From contig JAIFAC010000177.1 in the NCBI GenBank assembly GCA_026545765.1, positions 1-64,000 of the forward strand: DNA of 64,000 nucleotides. Reading direction: 5' to 3'. The notes below the pieces were generated by a model. It was given only the letters and a program-made list of their open reading frames with translations, was not told the DNA's origin and searched no databases. A program made the position numbers and the translations under genes. Of this stretch, positions 11,640 to 27,071 are shown piece by piece; position 1 is the first letter of the stretch; every line of letters starts with the position of its first letter. The stretch is from Plantago major. Taxonomy: Eukaryota > Streptophyta > Magnoliopsida > Lamiales > Plantaginaceae.

Positions 11640-11700
11640 ACTTGAGAGTAAAACAAAACACAAAAGGAGTGGAAAGGAGTGGGATAATGTCAAACGAAGA
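11640..11700. repeat. Short monomer with a deletion of about 47 bp spanning subunits e and a
   Basis: The core GGAGTGG of subunit e runs straight into AAAGGAGTGGGATAATG of subunit a at about 11670-11685. The end of e and the start of a are missing. The breakpoints sit at the shared GGAGTGG core, as expected for slippage or unequal pairing between sister subunits. The adjacent monomer spacing drops to about 256 bases. Confidence 0.75.
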
Positions 11701-13239
11701 AGTCTATTAGATATTTAAACAATACACTGAAGGAGTATGAGTATCAAAATCGAAGAACACTACTTGAGAGTTCAACAACACACATAAGGAGTGGGATAAA
11801 CAACACAATAAAGGAGTGGGATAATTACAAACGGAGAAGTCAATTTGAGATTTAAACAACACATAGGAGGAGTAATAAAATAACGAATGAAGAACTCTAC
11901 TTGAGAGTAAAACAAAACACAAAAGGAGTGGGATAAACAACAAACGAATTACTCCACTTGAGAGATAAACAACACAATAAAGGAGTGGGATAATGTCAAA
12001 CGAAGAAGTCTATTAGATATTTAAACAATACACTGAAGGAGTATGAGTATCAAAATCGAAGAACACTACTTGAGAATTAAAAAAGACACATAAGGAGTGG
12101 GATAAACAACACAATAAAGGAGTGGGACAATTACAAACGGAGAAGTCAATTTGAGATTTAAACAACACACATGAGGAGTAATAAAATAACGAACGAAGAA
12201 CTCTACTTGAGAGTAAAACAAAACACAAAAGGAGTGGGATAAACAACACAACAACTCCAATTGAGAGACAAACAACACAATAAATGAGTGGGATAATGTC
12301 AAACGAAGAAGTCTATTAGATATTTAAACAATACACTGAAGGAGTATGAGTATCAAAATCGAAGAACACTACTTGAGAGTTCAACAACACACATAAGGAG
12401 TGGGATAAACAACACAATAAAGGAGTGGGATAATTACAAACGGAGAAGTCAATTTGAGATTTAAACAACACACAGGAGGAGTAATAAAATAACGAACGAA
12501 GAACTCTACTTGAGAGTAAAACAAAACACAAAAGGAGTGGGATAAACACGACACTATTTACCCCACTTGAGAGATAAACAACACAATAAAGGAGTGGGAT
12601 AATGTCAAACGAAGAAGTCTATGAGATATTTAAACAATACACTGAAGGAGTACGAGAATCAAAATCGAAGAACACTACTTGAGAATTAAAAAAGACACAT
12701 AAGGAGTGGGATAAACAACACAATAAAGGAGTGGGCAATTACAAACGGAGAAGTCAATTTGAGATTTAAACAACACACATGAGGAGTAATAAAATAACGA
12801 ACGAAGAACTCTACTTGAGAGTAAAACAAAACACAAAAGGAGGGGGATAAACAACAAACGAATTACTCCACTTGAGAGATAAACAACACAATAAAGGAGT
12901 GGGATAATGTCAAACGAAGAAGTCTATGAGATATTTAAACAATACATCAAGGAGTATGAGTATCAAAATCAAGAACACTACTTGAGAATTAAAAAAGACA
13001 CATAAGGAGTGGGATAAACAACACAATAAAGGAGTTGGATAATTACAAACGGAGAAGTCAATTTGAGATTTAAACAACACAGGAGGAGTAATAAAATAAC
13101 GAACGAAGAACTCTACTTGAGAGTAAAACAAAACACAAAAGGAGTGGGATAAACAAACGAACAACCTCCACTGAGAGATAAACAACACAATAAAGGAGTG
13201 GATAATGTCAAACTAAGAAGTCTATTAGATATTTAAACA

Positions 13240-13300
13240 ATACATCAAGGAGTATGAGTATCAAAATCAACAACACACATAAGGAGTGGGATAAACAACA
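13240..13300. repeat. Monomer with a shortened b subunit
   Basis: The b subunit stops after GTATCAAAATCAA and joins CAACACACATAAGG of c1. About 20 bases that normally hold GAACACTACTTGAG and the b/c1 boundary are lost. The join falls at a short shared CAA-rich stretch. Confidence 0.65.
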
Positions 13301-14099
13301 CAATAAAGGAGTGGGACAATTACAAACGGAGAAGTCAATTTGAGATTTAAACAACACACATGAGGAGTAATAAAATAACGAACGAAGAACTCTACTTGAG
13401 AGTAAAACAAAACACAAAAGGAGTGGGATAAACAACAAATGAATTACTCCACCTGAGAGATAAACAACACAATAAAGGAGTGGGATAATGTCAAACGAAG
13501 AAGTCTATGAGATATTTAAACAATAATCTGAAAGAGTATGAGTATCAAAATCGAAGAACACTACATGAGAGTACAACAACACACATAAGGAGTGGGATAA
13601 ACAACACAACAAACGAGTGGGATAATTACAAACGGAGAAGTCAATTTGAGATTTAAACAACACAGGAGGAGTAATAAAATAACGAACGAAGAACTCTACT
13701 TGAGAGTAAAACAAAACACAAAAGGAGTGGGATAAACAACAAACGAACAACTCCACTTGAGAGATAAACAACACAATAAAGGAGTGGGATAATGTCAAAC
13801 GAAGAAGTCTATTAGATAATTAAACAATACACTGAAGGAGTATGATATCAAAATCGAAGAACACTACTTGAGAGTTCAACAACAGACATAAGGAGTGGGA
13901 TAAACAACAGAATAAACGAGTGGGACAATTACAAACGGAGAAGTCAATTTGAGATTTAAACAACACACAGGAGGTGTAATAAAATAACGAACGAAGAACT
14001 CTACTGGAGAGTAAAACAAAACACAAAAGGAGTGGGATAAACAGCAAACGAACAACTCCACTTGAGAGATAAACAACACAATAAAGGAGTGGGATAATG

Positions 14100-14260
14100 T
14101 CAAACGAAGAAGTCTATTAGAGATTTAAACAATACACTGAATGAGTATGAGTATCAAAATCGAAGAACACTACTTGACAATTAAAAAACACACTTACGGA
14201 CTTGTATAAACAAAACAATAAAGGACTCTGTCAATTACAAACGGAGAAGTCAATTTGAGA
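14100..14260. repeat. Substitution-rich monomer segment
   Basis: Within 14150-14240 the usual CATAAGGAGTGGGATAAAC reads CTTACGGACTTGTATAAAC, and the next core reads AAAGGACTCTGTCAATTAC. These are base changes at the normally invariant GGAGT core, unlike the indel-type variation of neighbouring monomers. It looks like an older unit not yet homogenised. Confidence 0.55.
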
Positions 14261-17200
14261 TTTAAACAACACATGAGGAGTAATAAAATAACGAACGAAG
14301 AACTCTACTTGAGAGTAAAACAAAACACAAAAGGAGTGGGATAAACAAATAAACACTAATTTCCACTTGAGAGATAAACAACACAATAAAGGAGTGGGAT
14401 AATGTCAAACGAAGAAGTCTATGAGATATGTAAACAATACATCAAGGAGTATGAGTATCAAAATCAAGAACACTACTTGAGAATTAAAACACACATAAGG
14501 AGTGGGACAACAACACAATAAAGGAGTGGGACAATACAAACGGAGAAGTCAATTTGAGATTTAAACAACACATGGGAGGAGTAATAAAATAACGAACGAA
14601 GAACTCTACTTGAGAGTAAAACAAAACACAAAAGGAGTGGGATAAACAACAAACGTAACAACTCAATTGAGAGATAAACAACACAATAAAGGAGTGGGAT
14701 AATGTCAAACAAGAAGTCTATAGATATTTAAACAATACATCAAGGAGTATGAGTATCAAAATCAAGAACACTACTGAGAGTTCAACAACACACATAAGGA
14801 GTGGGATAAACAACACAACAAACGAGTGGGATAATTACAAACGGAGAAGTCAATTTGAGATTTAAACAACACAGGAGGAGTAATAAAATAACGAACGAAG
14901 AACTCTACTTGAGAGTAAAACAAAACACAAAAGGAGTGGGATAAACAACAAACGCAATTTACTGAGAGACAAACAACACAATAAACGTGTGGGATAATGT
15001 CAAACTAAGAAGTTTTTTAGATTTTTAAACAATACATCAAGGAGTATGAGAGTATCAAAATCAAGAACACTACTTGAGACTTCAACAACACACATAAGGA
15101 GTGGGATAAACAACACAATAAAGGTGGGATAATTACAAACGAGAAGTCAATTTGAGATTTAAACAACACATGAGGAGTAATAAAATAACGAACGTAAGAA
15201 CTCTACTTGAGAGTAAAACAAAACACAAAAGGAGTGGGATAAACAACAAAACTAATACCTACTGAGAGATAAACAACACAATAAAGGAGTGGGATAATGT
15301 CAAACTAAGAAGTCTATTAGATATTTAAACAATACATCAAGGAGTATGAGTATCAAAATCAAGAACACTACTTGAGAATTAAAAAACACACATAAGGAGT
15401 GGGATAAACAACACAACAAACGAGTGGGACAATTACAAACGGAGAAGTCAATTTGAGATTTAAACAACACACAGGAGGAGTAATAAAATAACGAATTAAG
15501 AACTCTACTTGAGAGTTAAACAACACACAAAAGGAGTGGGATAAACAACACACGAACAACTCCACTTGAGAGATAAACAACACAATAAAGGAGTGGGATA
15601 ATGTCAAACGAAGAAGTCTATTAGATATTTAAACAATACATCAAGGAGTATGAGTATCAAAATCAAGAACACTACTTGAGAATTCAACACACACATAAGG
15701 AGTGGGATAAACAACACAATAATGGAGTGGGATAATTACAAACGGAGAAGACAATCTGAGATTTAAACAACACACCTGAGGGGTGATAAAATAACGAATA
15801 AGAACTCTACTTGAGAGTAAAACAAAACACAAAAGGAGTGGGATAAACAACAAACCAACAACTCCACTTGAGAGATAAACAACACAATAAAGGAGTGGGA
15901 TAATGTCAAACCTAGAAGTCTATGAGATATTTAAACAATACATCAAGGAGTATGAGTATCAAAATCAAGAACACTACTTGAGAATTTAACAACACACATA
16001 AGGAGTGGGATAAACAACACAACAAATGAGTTGGATAATTACAAACGGAGAAGTCAATTTGAGATTTAAACAACACATGAGGAGTAATAAAATAAAGAAC
16101 GAAGAACTCTACTTGAGAGTAAAACAAAACACAAAAGGAGTGGGATAAACAAACTAACAACTCCACTGAGAGATAAACAACACAGTAAAGGAGTGGGATA
16201 ATGTCAAACGAAGAAGTCTATTAGATATTTAAACAATACATCAAGGAGTATGAGTATCAAAATCAAGAACACTACTTGAGAATTCAAAACACACATAAGG
16301 AGTGGGATAAACAACACAATAAAAGGAGGGATAATTACAAACGGAGAAGCTCAATTTGAGATTTAAACAACACATGAGGAGTAATAAAATAACGAACGTA
16401 AGAACTCTTACTTGAGAGTAAAACAAAACACAAAAGGAGTGGGATAAACAAATAAACAATTCTAATTGAGAGATAAACAACACAATAAAGGAGTGGGATA
16501 ATGTCAAACGAAGAAGTTTATTAGATATTTAAACAATACATCAAGGAGTATGAGTATCAAAATCAAGAACACTACTTGAGAATTAAAAAAGACACATAAG
16601 GAGTGGGATAAACAACACAATAAAGGAGTGGGACAATTACAAACGGAGAAGTCAATTTGAGATTTAAACAACACACATGAGGAGTAATAAAATAACGAAC
16701 GAAGAACTCTACTTGAGAGTAAAACAAAACACAAAAGGAGTGGGATAAACAACAAACGAATTACACCACTTGAGAGATAAACAACACAATAAAGGAGTGG
16801 GATAATGTCAAACGAAGAAGTCTATTAGATATTTAAACAATACATAGAAGGAGTATGAGTATCAAAATCGAAGAACACTACGTGAGAATTAAAAAAGACA
16901 CATAAGGAGTGGGATAAACAACACAATAAAGGAGTGGGACAATTACAAACGGAGAAGTCAATTTGAGATTTAAACAACACACAGGAGGAGTAATAAAATA
17001 ACGAACGAAGAACTCTACTTGAGAGTTAAACAAAACACAAAAGGAGTGGGATAAACAAAAAATGAAAAACTCCAACTGAGAGAAAAACAACACAATAAAG
17101 GAGTGGGATAATGTCAAACGAAGAAGTCTATTAGATATTTAAACAATACACTGAAGGAGTATGAGTATCAAAATCGAAGAACACTACTTGAGAGTTCAAC

Positions 17201-20200
17201 AACACACATAAGGAGTGGAATAAACAACACAATAAACGAGTGGGATAATTACAAACGGAGAAGTCAATTCGAGATTTAAACAACACACAGGAGGAGTAAT
17301 AAAATAACGAACGAAGAACTCTACTTGAGAGTAAAACAAAACACAAAAGGAGTGGGATAAACAACAAACGAAGAATTCCACTTGAGAGATAAACAACACA
17401 ATAAAGGAGTGGGATAATGTCAAACGAAGAAGTCTATGAGATATTTAAACAATACATTGAAGGAGTATGAGTGTCAAAATCGAAGAACAATACTTGAGAA
17501 TTAAAAAACACACATAAGGAGTGGGGTAAACAACACAATAAAGGAGTGGGATAATTAAAAACGGAGAAGTCAATTTGAGATTTAAACAACACACAGTAGG
17601 AGTAATAAATAACGAACGAAGAATTCTACTTGAGAGTAAAACAAAACACAAAAGGAGTGGGATAAACAAAACGTAACAACCTACTGAGAGATAAACAATA
17701 CAATAAAGGAGTGGGATAATGTCAAACGAAGAAGTTTATTAGATATTTAAACAATACATCAAGGAGTATGAGTATCAAAATCAAGAACACTACTTGAGAA
17801 TTCAACAACACACAAGGAGTGGGACAAACAACACAATAAAGGAGTGGGACAATTACAAACGGAGAAGACAATTTGAGATTTAAACAACACACATGAGGAG
17901 TAATAAAATAACGAACGAAGAACTCTACTTGAGAGTAAAACAAAACACAAAAGGAGTGGGATAAACAACAAACGAATTACTCCACTTGAGAGATATACAA
18001 CACAATAAAGGAGTGGGATAATGTCAAATGAAGAAGTCTATTAGATATTTAAACAATACACTGAAAGAGTATGAGTGTCAAAATCGAAGAACACTACTTG
18101 AGAATTAAAAAAGACACATAAGGAGTGGGATAAACAACACAATAAAGGAGTGGGATAATTACAAACGGAGAAGTTAATTTGAGATTTAATCAACACACAG
18201 GAGGAGTAATAAAATAACGAACGTAGAACTCTACTTGAGAGTAAAAGAAAACACAAAAGGATTGGGATAAACAACCAACGAATTACTCCACTTGAGAGAT
18301 AAACAACACAGTAGAGGAGTGGGATAATGTCAAACGAAGAAGTCTATGAGATATTTAAACAATACACTGAAGGAGTACGAGAATCAAAATCGAAGAACAC
18401 TACTTGAGAATTAAAAAAGACACTTAAGGAGTGGGATAAACAACACAATAAAGGAGTGGGACAATTACAAACGGAGAAGTCAATTTGAGATTTAAACAAC
18501 ACATGAGGAGTAATAAAATAACGAACGAATAACACTACTTGATAGTTAAAAAAAACACAAAAGGAGTGTGATAAAAAAAATAACAAAAAACTCCAATTGA
18601 GAGATAAACAACACAATAAAGGAGTGAGATAATGTCAAACGAAGAAGTCTATTAGATATTTAAACAATACACTGAAGGAGTATGAGTATCAAAATCAAGA
18701 ACACTACTGAGAGTTCAACACACACAAGGAGTGGGATAAACAACACAACAAACGAGTGGGATAATTACAAACGGAGAAGTCAATTTGAGATTTAAACAAC
18801 ACAGAGGAGGAGTAATAATAACGTAAGAACTCTACTTGAGAGTAAAACAAAACACAAAAGGAGTGGGATAAACAACAAACGTAACAACCTACTTGAGAGA
18901 TAAACAACACACTAAAGGAGTGGGATAATGTCAAACGAAGAAGTTTATTAGATATTTAAACAATACATCAAGGAGTATGAGTATCAAAATCGAAGAACAC
19001 TACTTGAGAATTAAACAAGACACATAAGGAGTGGGATAAACAACACAATAAAGGAGTGGGACAATTACAAACGGAGAAGTCAATTTGAGATTTAAACAAC
19101 ACACATGAGGAGTAAATAATAACGTAAGAACTCTACTTGAGAGTTAAACAAAACACAAAAGGAGTGGGATAAACAAAACGTAACAACTCCACTGAGAGAT
19201 AAACAACACAATAAAGGAGTGGGATAATGTCAAACGAAGAAGTCAATTAGAAATTTAAACAATACAGTTAAGGAGTATGAGTATCAAAATCAAGAACACT
19301 ACTTGAGAATTAAACAACACACAAGGAGTGGGACAAACAACACAATAAAGGAGTGGGATAATTACAAACGGAGAAGTCAATTTGAGATTTAAACAACACA
19401 TGAGGAGTAATAAAATAACGAACGTAAGAACTCTACTTGAGAGTAAAACAAAACACAAAAGGAGTGGGATAAATAACAACAACCTACTGAGAGATAAACA
19501 ACACAATAACGGAGTGGGATAATTTCAAACGAAGAAGTAAATTAGATATTTAAACAATACACTTAAGGAGTATGAGTATCAAAATCGAAGAACACTACTT
19601 GAGAGTTCAACAACACACATAAGGAGTGGGATAAACAACACAATAAAGGAGTGGGACAATTACAAACGGAGAAGTCAATTTGAGATTTAAACAACACACA
19701 TGAGGAGTAATAAAATAACGAACGAAGAACTCTACTTGAGAGTAAAACAAAACACAAAAGGAGTGGGATAAACAACAAACGAATTACTCCACTTGAGAGA
19801 TAAACAACACAATAAAGGAGTGGGATAATGTCAAACGAAGAAGTCTATGAGATATTTAAACAATACACTGAAAGAGTATGAGTGTCAAAATCGAAGAACA
19901 CTACTTGAGAATTAAAAAAGACACATAAGGAGTGGGATAAAAAACACAATAAAGGAGTGGGCAATTACAAGCGGAAAAGTCAATTTGAGATTTAAACAAC
20001 ACACATGAGGAGTAATAAAATAACGAACGAAGAACTCTACTTGAGAGTAAAACAAAACACAAAAGGAGGGGGATAAACAACAAACGAACAACTTACTGAG
20101 AGATAAACAACACAATAAAGGAGTGGGATAATGTCAAACGAAGAAGTTTATTAGATATTTAAACAATACACTGAAGGAGTATGAGTATCAAAATCGAAGA

Positions 20201-20229
20201 ACACTACTTGAGAGTTCAACAACACACAT

Positions 20230-20340
20230 AAGGAGTGGGATAAACAACACAATAAAGGAGTGGGATAATGTCAAACGAAGAAGTCTATGAGATATTTAAA
20301 CAACACACTGAAGGAGTAATAAAATAACAACGAAGAACTT
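20230..20340. repeat. Hybrid monomer: subunit c2 replaced by subunit a sequence
   Basis: After a normal c1 (CACATAAGGAGTGGGAT), the c2 slot carries the a-type sequence TGTCAAACGAAGAAGTCTAT and GAGATATTT, instead of the c2 ending ACGGAGAAGTCAATTTGAG. The following d subunit begins like b (CACTGAAGGAGT) and then becomes d (TAATAAAATAAC). Unequal exchange or gene conversion between different subunits is the simplest explanation. Confidence 0.75.
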
Positions 20341-22959
20341 TCTACTGAGAGTAAAACAAAACACAAAAGGAGTGGGATAAACAAAAAATAACAACTCCAA
20401 CTGAGAGATAAACAACACAATAAAGGAGTGGGATAATGTCAAACCAAGAAGTCTATTAGATATTTAAACAATACATCAAGGAGTATGAGTATCAAAATCA
20501 AGAACACTACTTGAGAATTAAAAAAGACACATAAGGAGTGGGATAAACAACACAATAAAGGAGTGGGACAATTACAAACGGAGAAGTCAATTTGAGATTT
20601 AAACAACACACTTGAGGAGTAATAAAATAACGAACGAAGAACTCTACTTGAGAGTAAAACAAAACACAAAAGGAGTGGGATAAACAACAAACGTAATAAC
20701 CCACTGAGAAATAAACAACACAATAAAGGAGTGGGATAATGTCAAACGAAGAAGTTTCTTAGATATTTAAACAATACAATGAAGGAGTATGAGTATCAAA
20801 ATCGAAAAACACTACTTGAGATTTAAACAACACACATAAGGAGTGGGATAAACAACACAATAAAGGAGTGGGATAATTACAAACGGAGAAGTCAATTTGA
20901 GATTTAAACAACACACGTGAGGAGTAATAAAATAACGTATGAAGAACTCTACTTGAGAGTAAAACAAAACACAAAAGGAGTGGGATAAACAAAACTAACA
21001 ACTCCACTGAGAGACAAACAACACAATAAAGGAGTGGGATAATGTCAAACGAAGAAGTTTATTAGATATTTAAACAATACATCAAGGAGTATGAGTATCA
21101 AAATCAAGAACACTACTGAGAATTAAAAAACACACATAAGGAGTGGGACAAACAACACAATAAAGGAGGGATACTACAAACGGAGAAGTCAATTTGAGAT
21201 TTAAACGACACACATGAGGAGTAATAAAATAACGAACGTAAGAACTCTACTGAGAGTAAAACAAAACACAAAAGGAGTGGGATAAACAAAAACTAATCCA
21301 CTTGAGAGATAAACAACACAATAAAGGAGTGGGATAATGTCAAACAAGAAGTTTATTAGATATTTAAACAATACATCAAGGAGTATGAGTATCAAAATCA
21401 AGAACACTACTGAGAATTCAAAAACACACATAAGGAGTGGGATAAACAACACAACAAAGGAGGGACAATTACAAACGGAGAAGTCAATTTGAGATTTAAA
21501 CAACACACGGGAGGAGTAATAAAATAACGAACGAAGAACTCTACTTGAGAGTAAAACAAAACACAAAAGGAGTGGGATAAACAACAAACGAATTACTCCA
21601 CTTGAGAGACAAACAACACAATAAAGGAGTGGGATAATGTCAAACGAAGAAGTCTATTAGATATTTAAACAATACACTGAAAGAGTATGAGTATCAAAAT
21701 CGAAGAACACTACTTGAGAGTTCAACAACACACATAAGGAGTGGGATAAACAACACAATAAAGGAGTGGGATACTGACAAACGAAGAAGTATATTTGAGA
21801 TTTAAACAACACATGAGGAGTAATAAAATAACGAACGAAGAACTCTACTTGAGAGTAAAACAAAACACAAAAGGAGTGGGATAAACAAAACGTAACAACC
21901 TACTGAGAGATAAAAAAAACAATAAAGGAGTGGGATAATGTCAAACGAAGAAGTTTATTAGATATTTAAACAATACACTGAAGGAGTATGAGTATCAAAA
22001 TCGAAGAACACTACTTGAGAGTTCAACAACACATATAAGGAGTGGGATAAACAACACAATAAAGGAGTGGGACAGTTACAAATGGAGAAGTCAATTTGAG
22101 ATTTAAACAATACACATGAGGAGTAATAAAATAACGAATAAGAATTTCTACTGAGAGTAAAACAAAACACAAAAGGAGTGGGATAAATAACAACTCCACT
22201 GAGAGACAAACAACACAATAAAGGAGTGCGATAATGTCAAACGAAGAAGTCTGTTAGAGATTTAAACAATACATCAAGGAGTATGAGTATCAAAATCAAG
22301 AACACTACTTGAGAATTCAACAACACACATAAGGAGTGGGACAAACAACACAACAAGGAGGGATAATTACAAACGGAGAAGTCAATTTGAGATTTAAACA
22401 ACACAGGAGAAGTAATAAAATAACGAACGAAGAACTCTACCTGAGAGTAAAACAAAACACAAAAGGTGTGGGATAAACAAACAATAAATTTCCAATTGAG
22501 AGATAAACAACACAATAAAGGAGTGAGATAATGTCAAACGAAGAAGTCTATTAGATATTTAAACAATACACTGAAGGAGTATGAGTATCAAAATCGAAGA
22601 ACACTACTTGAGAGTTCAACAACACACATAAGGAGTGGGATAAACAACACAATAAAGGAGTGGGACAATTACAAACGGAGAAGTCAATTTGAGATTTAAA
22701 CAACACACATGAGGAGTAATAAAATAACGAACGAAGAACTCTACTTGAGAGTAAAACAAAACACAAAAGGAGTGGGATAAACAAAAAACGAATTACTCCA
22801 CTTGAGAGATAAACAACACAATAAAGGAGTGGGATAATGTCAAACGAAGAAGTCTATGAGATATTTAAACAATACACTGAAGGAGTACGAGAATCAAAAT
22901 CGAAGAACACTACTTGAGAATTAAAAAAGACACATAAGGAGTGGGACAAACAACACAAT

Positions 22960-23115
22960 AAAGGAGTGGGACAATTACAAAAGGAGAAGTCATTTTGAGA
23001 TTTAAACTACACTTATGAGGAGTATTAAAATAACGAATTAAGAACTCTAATTGAGATTAAAACATAACCCTAAAGGAGTGGGATAAACAAAAAACTAACA
23101 AATTGATAGATAAAC
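22960..23115. repeat. Substitution-rich monomer segment
   Basis: Across 22975-23110 several otherwise constant words are altered: CATTTTGAGATTTAAACTAC, GAGGAGTATTAAAATAACG, CTCTAATTGAGATTAAAACA and TAACCCTAAAGGAG. The pattern is scattered base changes, as in the segment near 14.2 kb, and marks a diverged monomer between conserved ones. Confidence 0.55.
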
Positions 23116-26100
23116 AACACAATAAAGGAGTGGGATAATGTCAAACGAAGAAGTTTATGAGATATTTAAACAATACACTGAAGGAGTATGAGTGTCAAAA
23201 TCGAAGAACACTACTTGAGAATTCAACAACACACATAAGGAGTGGGATAAACAACACAATAAAGGAAGGGATACTACAAACGGAGAAGTCAATTTGAGAT
23301 TTAAACAACACACATGAGGAGTAATAAAATAACGAACGAAGAACTCTACTTGAGAGTTAAACAAAACACAAAAGGAGTGGGATAAACAAAAAACGAACAA
23401 CTCCAATTGAGATATAAACAACACAATAAAGGAGTGGGATAATGTCAAACGAAGAAGTTTATGAGATATTTAAACAATACACTGAAGGAGTATGAGTATC
23501 AAAATCGAAGAACACTACTTGAGAGTTCAACAACACACATAAGGAGTGGGATAAACAACACAATAAAGGAGTGGGATAATTACAAACGGAGAAGTCAATT
23601 TGAGATTTAAACAACACAGGAGGAGTAAAAAAATAACGAACGAAGAACTCTACTTGAGAGTTAAACAAAACACAAAAGGAGTGGGATAAACAAAAAACGA
23701 ACAACTCCAATTGATAGATAAACAACACAATAAAGGAGTGGGATAATGTCAAACGAAGAAGTTTATGAGATATTTAAACAATACACTGAAGGAGTATGAG
23801 TGTCAAAATCGAAGAACACTACTTGAGAATTAAAAAAGACACATAAGGAGTGGGATAAACAACACAACAAACGAGTGGGATAATTACAAACGGAGAAGTC
23901 AATTTGAGATTTAAACAACACACATGAGGAGTAATAAAATAACGAACGAAGAACTCTACTTGAGAGTAAAACAAAACACAAAAGGAGTGGGATAAACAAT
24001 AAAAACGAATAACTCACTGAGAGATAAACAACACAATAAAGGAGTGGGATAATGTCAAACGAAGAAGTCTATGAGATATTTAAACAATACACTGAAGGAG
24101 TATGAGTGTCAAAATCGAAGAACACTACTTGAGAATTAAAAAAGACACATAAGGAGTGGGATAAACAACACAATAAAGGAGTGGGACAATTACAAACGGA
24201 GAAGTCAATTTGAGATTTAAACAACACACATGAGGAGTAATAAAATAACGAACGAAGAACTCTACTTGAGAGTTAAACAAAACACAAAAGGAGTGGGAAA
24301 AACAAAAAACGAACAACTCCAACTGAGAAATAAACAGCACAATAAAGGAGTGGGATAATGTCAAACGAAGAAGTTTATTAGATATTTAAACAATACACTG
24401 AAGGAGTATGAGTATCAAAATCGAAGAACACTACTTGAGAGTTCAACAACACACATAAGGAGTGGGATAAACAACACAACAAACGAGTGGGACAATTACA
24501 AACGGAGAAGTCAATTTGAGATTTAAACAACACACATGAGGAGTAATAAAATAACGAACGAAGAACTCTACTTGAGAGTAAAACAAAACACAAAAGGAGT
24601 GGGATAAACAACAAACGAACAACTCCACTTGAGAGATAAACAACACAATAAAGGAGTGGGATAATGTCAAACGAAGAAGTCTATTAGATATTTAAACAAT
24701 ACACTGAAGGAGTATGAGTATCAAAATCGAAGAACACTACTTGAGAATTCAAAAACACACATAAGGAGTGGGATAAACAACACAATAAAGGAGTGGGACA
24801 ATTACAAACGGAGAAGTCAATTTGAGATTTAAACAAAACACATGATGAGTAATAAAATAACGAACGAAGAACTCTACTTGAGAGTTAAACAAAACACAAA
24901 AGGAGTGGGATAAACAAAAAACGAACAACTCCAATTGAGATATAAACAACACAATAAAGGAGTGGGATAATGTCAAACGAAGAAGTTTATGAGATATTTA
25001 AACAATACACTGAAGGAGTATGAGTGTCAAAATCGAAGAACACTACTTGAGAATTAAAAAAGACACATAAGGAGTGGGATAAACAACACAATAAAGGAGT
25101 GGGACAATTACAAACGGAGAAGTCAATTTGAGATTTAAACAACACACATGAGGAGTAATAAAATAACGAACGAAGAACTCTACTTGAGAGTTAAACAAAA
25201 CACAAAAGGAGTGGGATAAACAAAAAAACGAACAACTCCAATTGAGATATAAACAACACAATAAAGGAGTGGGATAATGTCAAACGAAGAAGTCTATTAG
25301 ATATTTAAACAATACACTGAAGGAGTATGAGTATCAAAATCGAAGAACACTACTTGAGAGTTCAACAACACACATAAGGAGTGGGATAAACAACACAATA
25401 AAGGAGTGCGACAATTAGAAACGGAGAAGTCAATTTGAGATTTAAACAACACATGAGGAGTAATAAAATAACGAACGAAGAACTCTACTTGAGAGTAAAA
25501 CAAAACACAAAAGGAGTGGGATAAACAAAAAACGAACAACCTACTGAGATATAAACAACACAATAAAGGAGTGGGATAATGTCAAACGAAGAAGTTTATG
25601 AGATATTTAAACAATACACTGAAGGAGTATGAGTGTCAAAATCGGAGAACACTACTTGAGAATTAAAAATGACACATAAGGAGTGGGATAAACAACACAA
25701 TAAAGGAGTGGGACAATTACAAACGGAGAAGTCAATTTGAGATTTAAACAACACAAATGAGGAGTAATAAAATAACGAACGTAAGAACTCTACTTGAGAG
25801 TCAAACAAAACACAAAAGGAGTGGGATAAATAAAAACTAACAACCTACTTGAGATATAAACAACACAATAAAGGAGTGGGATAATGTCAAACGAAGAAGT
25901 CTATTAGATATTTAAACAATACACTGAAGGAGTATGAGTATCAAAATCGAAGAACACTACTTGAGAATTAAAAAAGACACATAAGGAGTGGGATAAACAA
26001 CACAATAAAGGAGTGGGACAATTACAAACGGAGAAGTCAATTTGAGATTTAAACAACACATGAGGAGTAATAAAATAACGAACGTAAGAACTCTACTTGA

Positions 26101-27071
26101 GAGTAAAACAAAACACAAAAGGAGTGGGATAAACAAAAACTAACAACCTACTTGAGAGACAAACAACACAATAAAGGAGTGGGATAATGTCAAACCAAGA
26201 AGTTATGAGATATTTAAACAATACATCAAGGAGTATGAGTATCAAAATCAAGAACACTACTTGAGAATTCAACAACACACATAAGGAGTGGGACAAACAA
26301 CACAATAAAGGAGGGACAATTACAAACGGAGAAGTTACTTGAGATTTAAACAACACATGAGGAGTAATAAAATAACGAACGAAGAATTTCTACTGAGAGT
26401 AAAACAAAACACAAAAGGAGTGGGATAAACAAAACTAACAACTCCACTGAGAGATAAACAACACAACAAAGGAGTGGGATAATGTCAAACGAAGAAGTTT
26501 ATTAGATATTTAAACAATACATCAAGGAGTATGAGTATCAAAATCAAGAACACTACTTGAGAATTAAAAACAACACACATAAGGAGTGGGACAAACAACA
26601 CAACAAAGGAGTGGGACAATTACAAACGGAGAAGTCAATTTGAGATTTAAACAACACACATGAGGAGTAATAAAATAAAACGAAGAACTCTACTTGAGAG
26701 TAAAACAAAACACAAAAGGAGTGGATAAACAAATAAAACTAACAACCTACTGAGAGATAAACAACATAACAAAGGAGTGGGATAATGTCAAACGAAGAAG
26801 TTTATTAGATATTTAAACAATACATCAAGGAGTATCAAAATCAAGAACACTACTGAGAAACAACAACACATAAGGAGTGGGATAAACAACACAACAAACG
26901 GAGGGATACTACAAACGGAGAAGTTACTTGAGATTTAAAACAACACATGAGGAGTAATAAAATAACGAACGAAGAATTCTTACTTGAGAGTAAAACAAAA
27001 CACAAAAGGAGTGGGATAAACAAAAAATAATACCTACTGAGAGATAAACAACACAATAAAGGAGTGGGATA

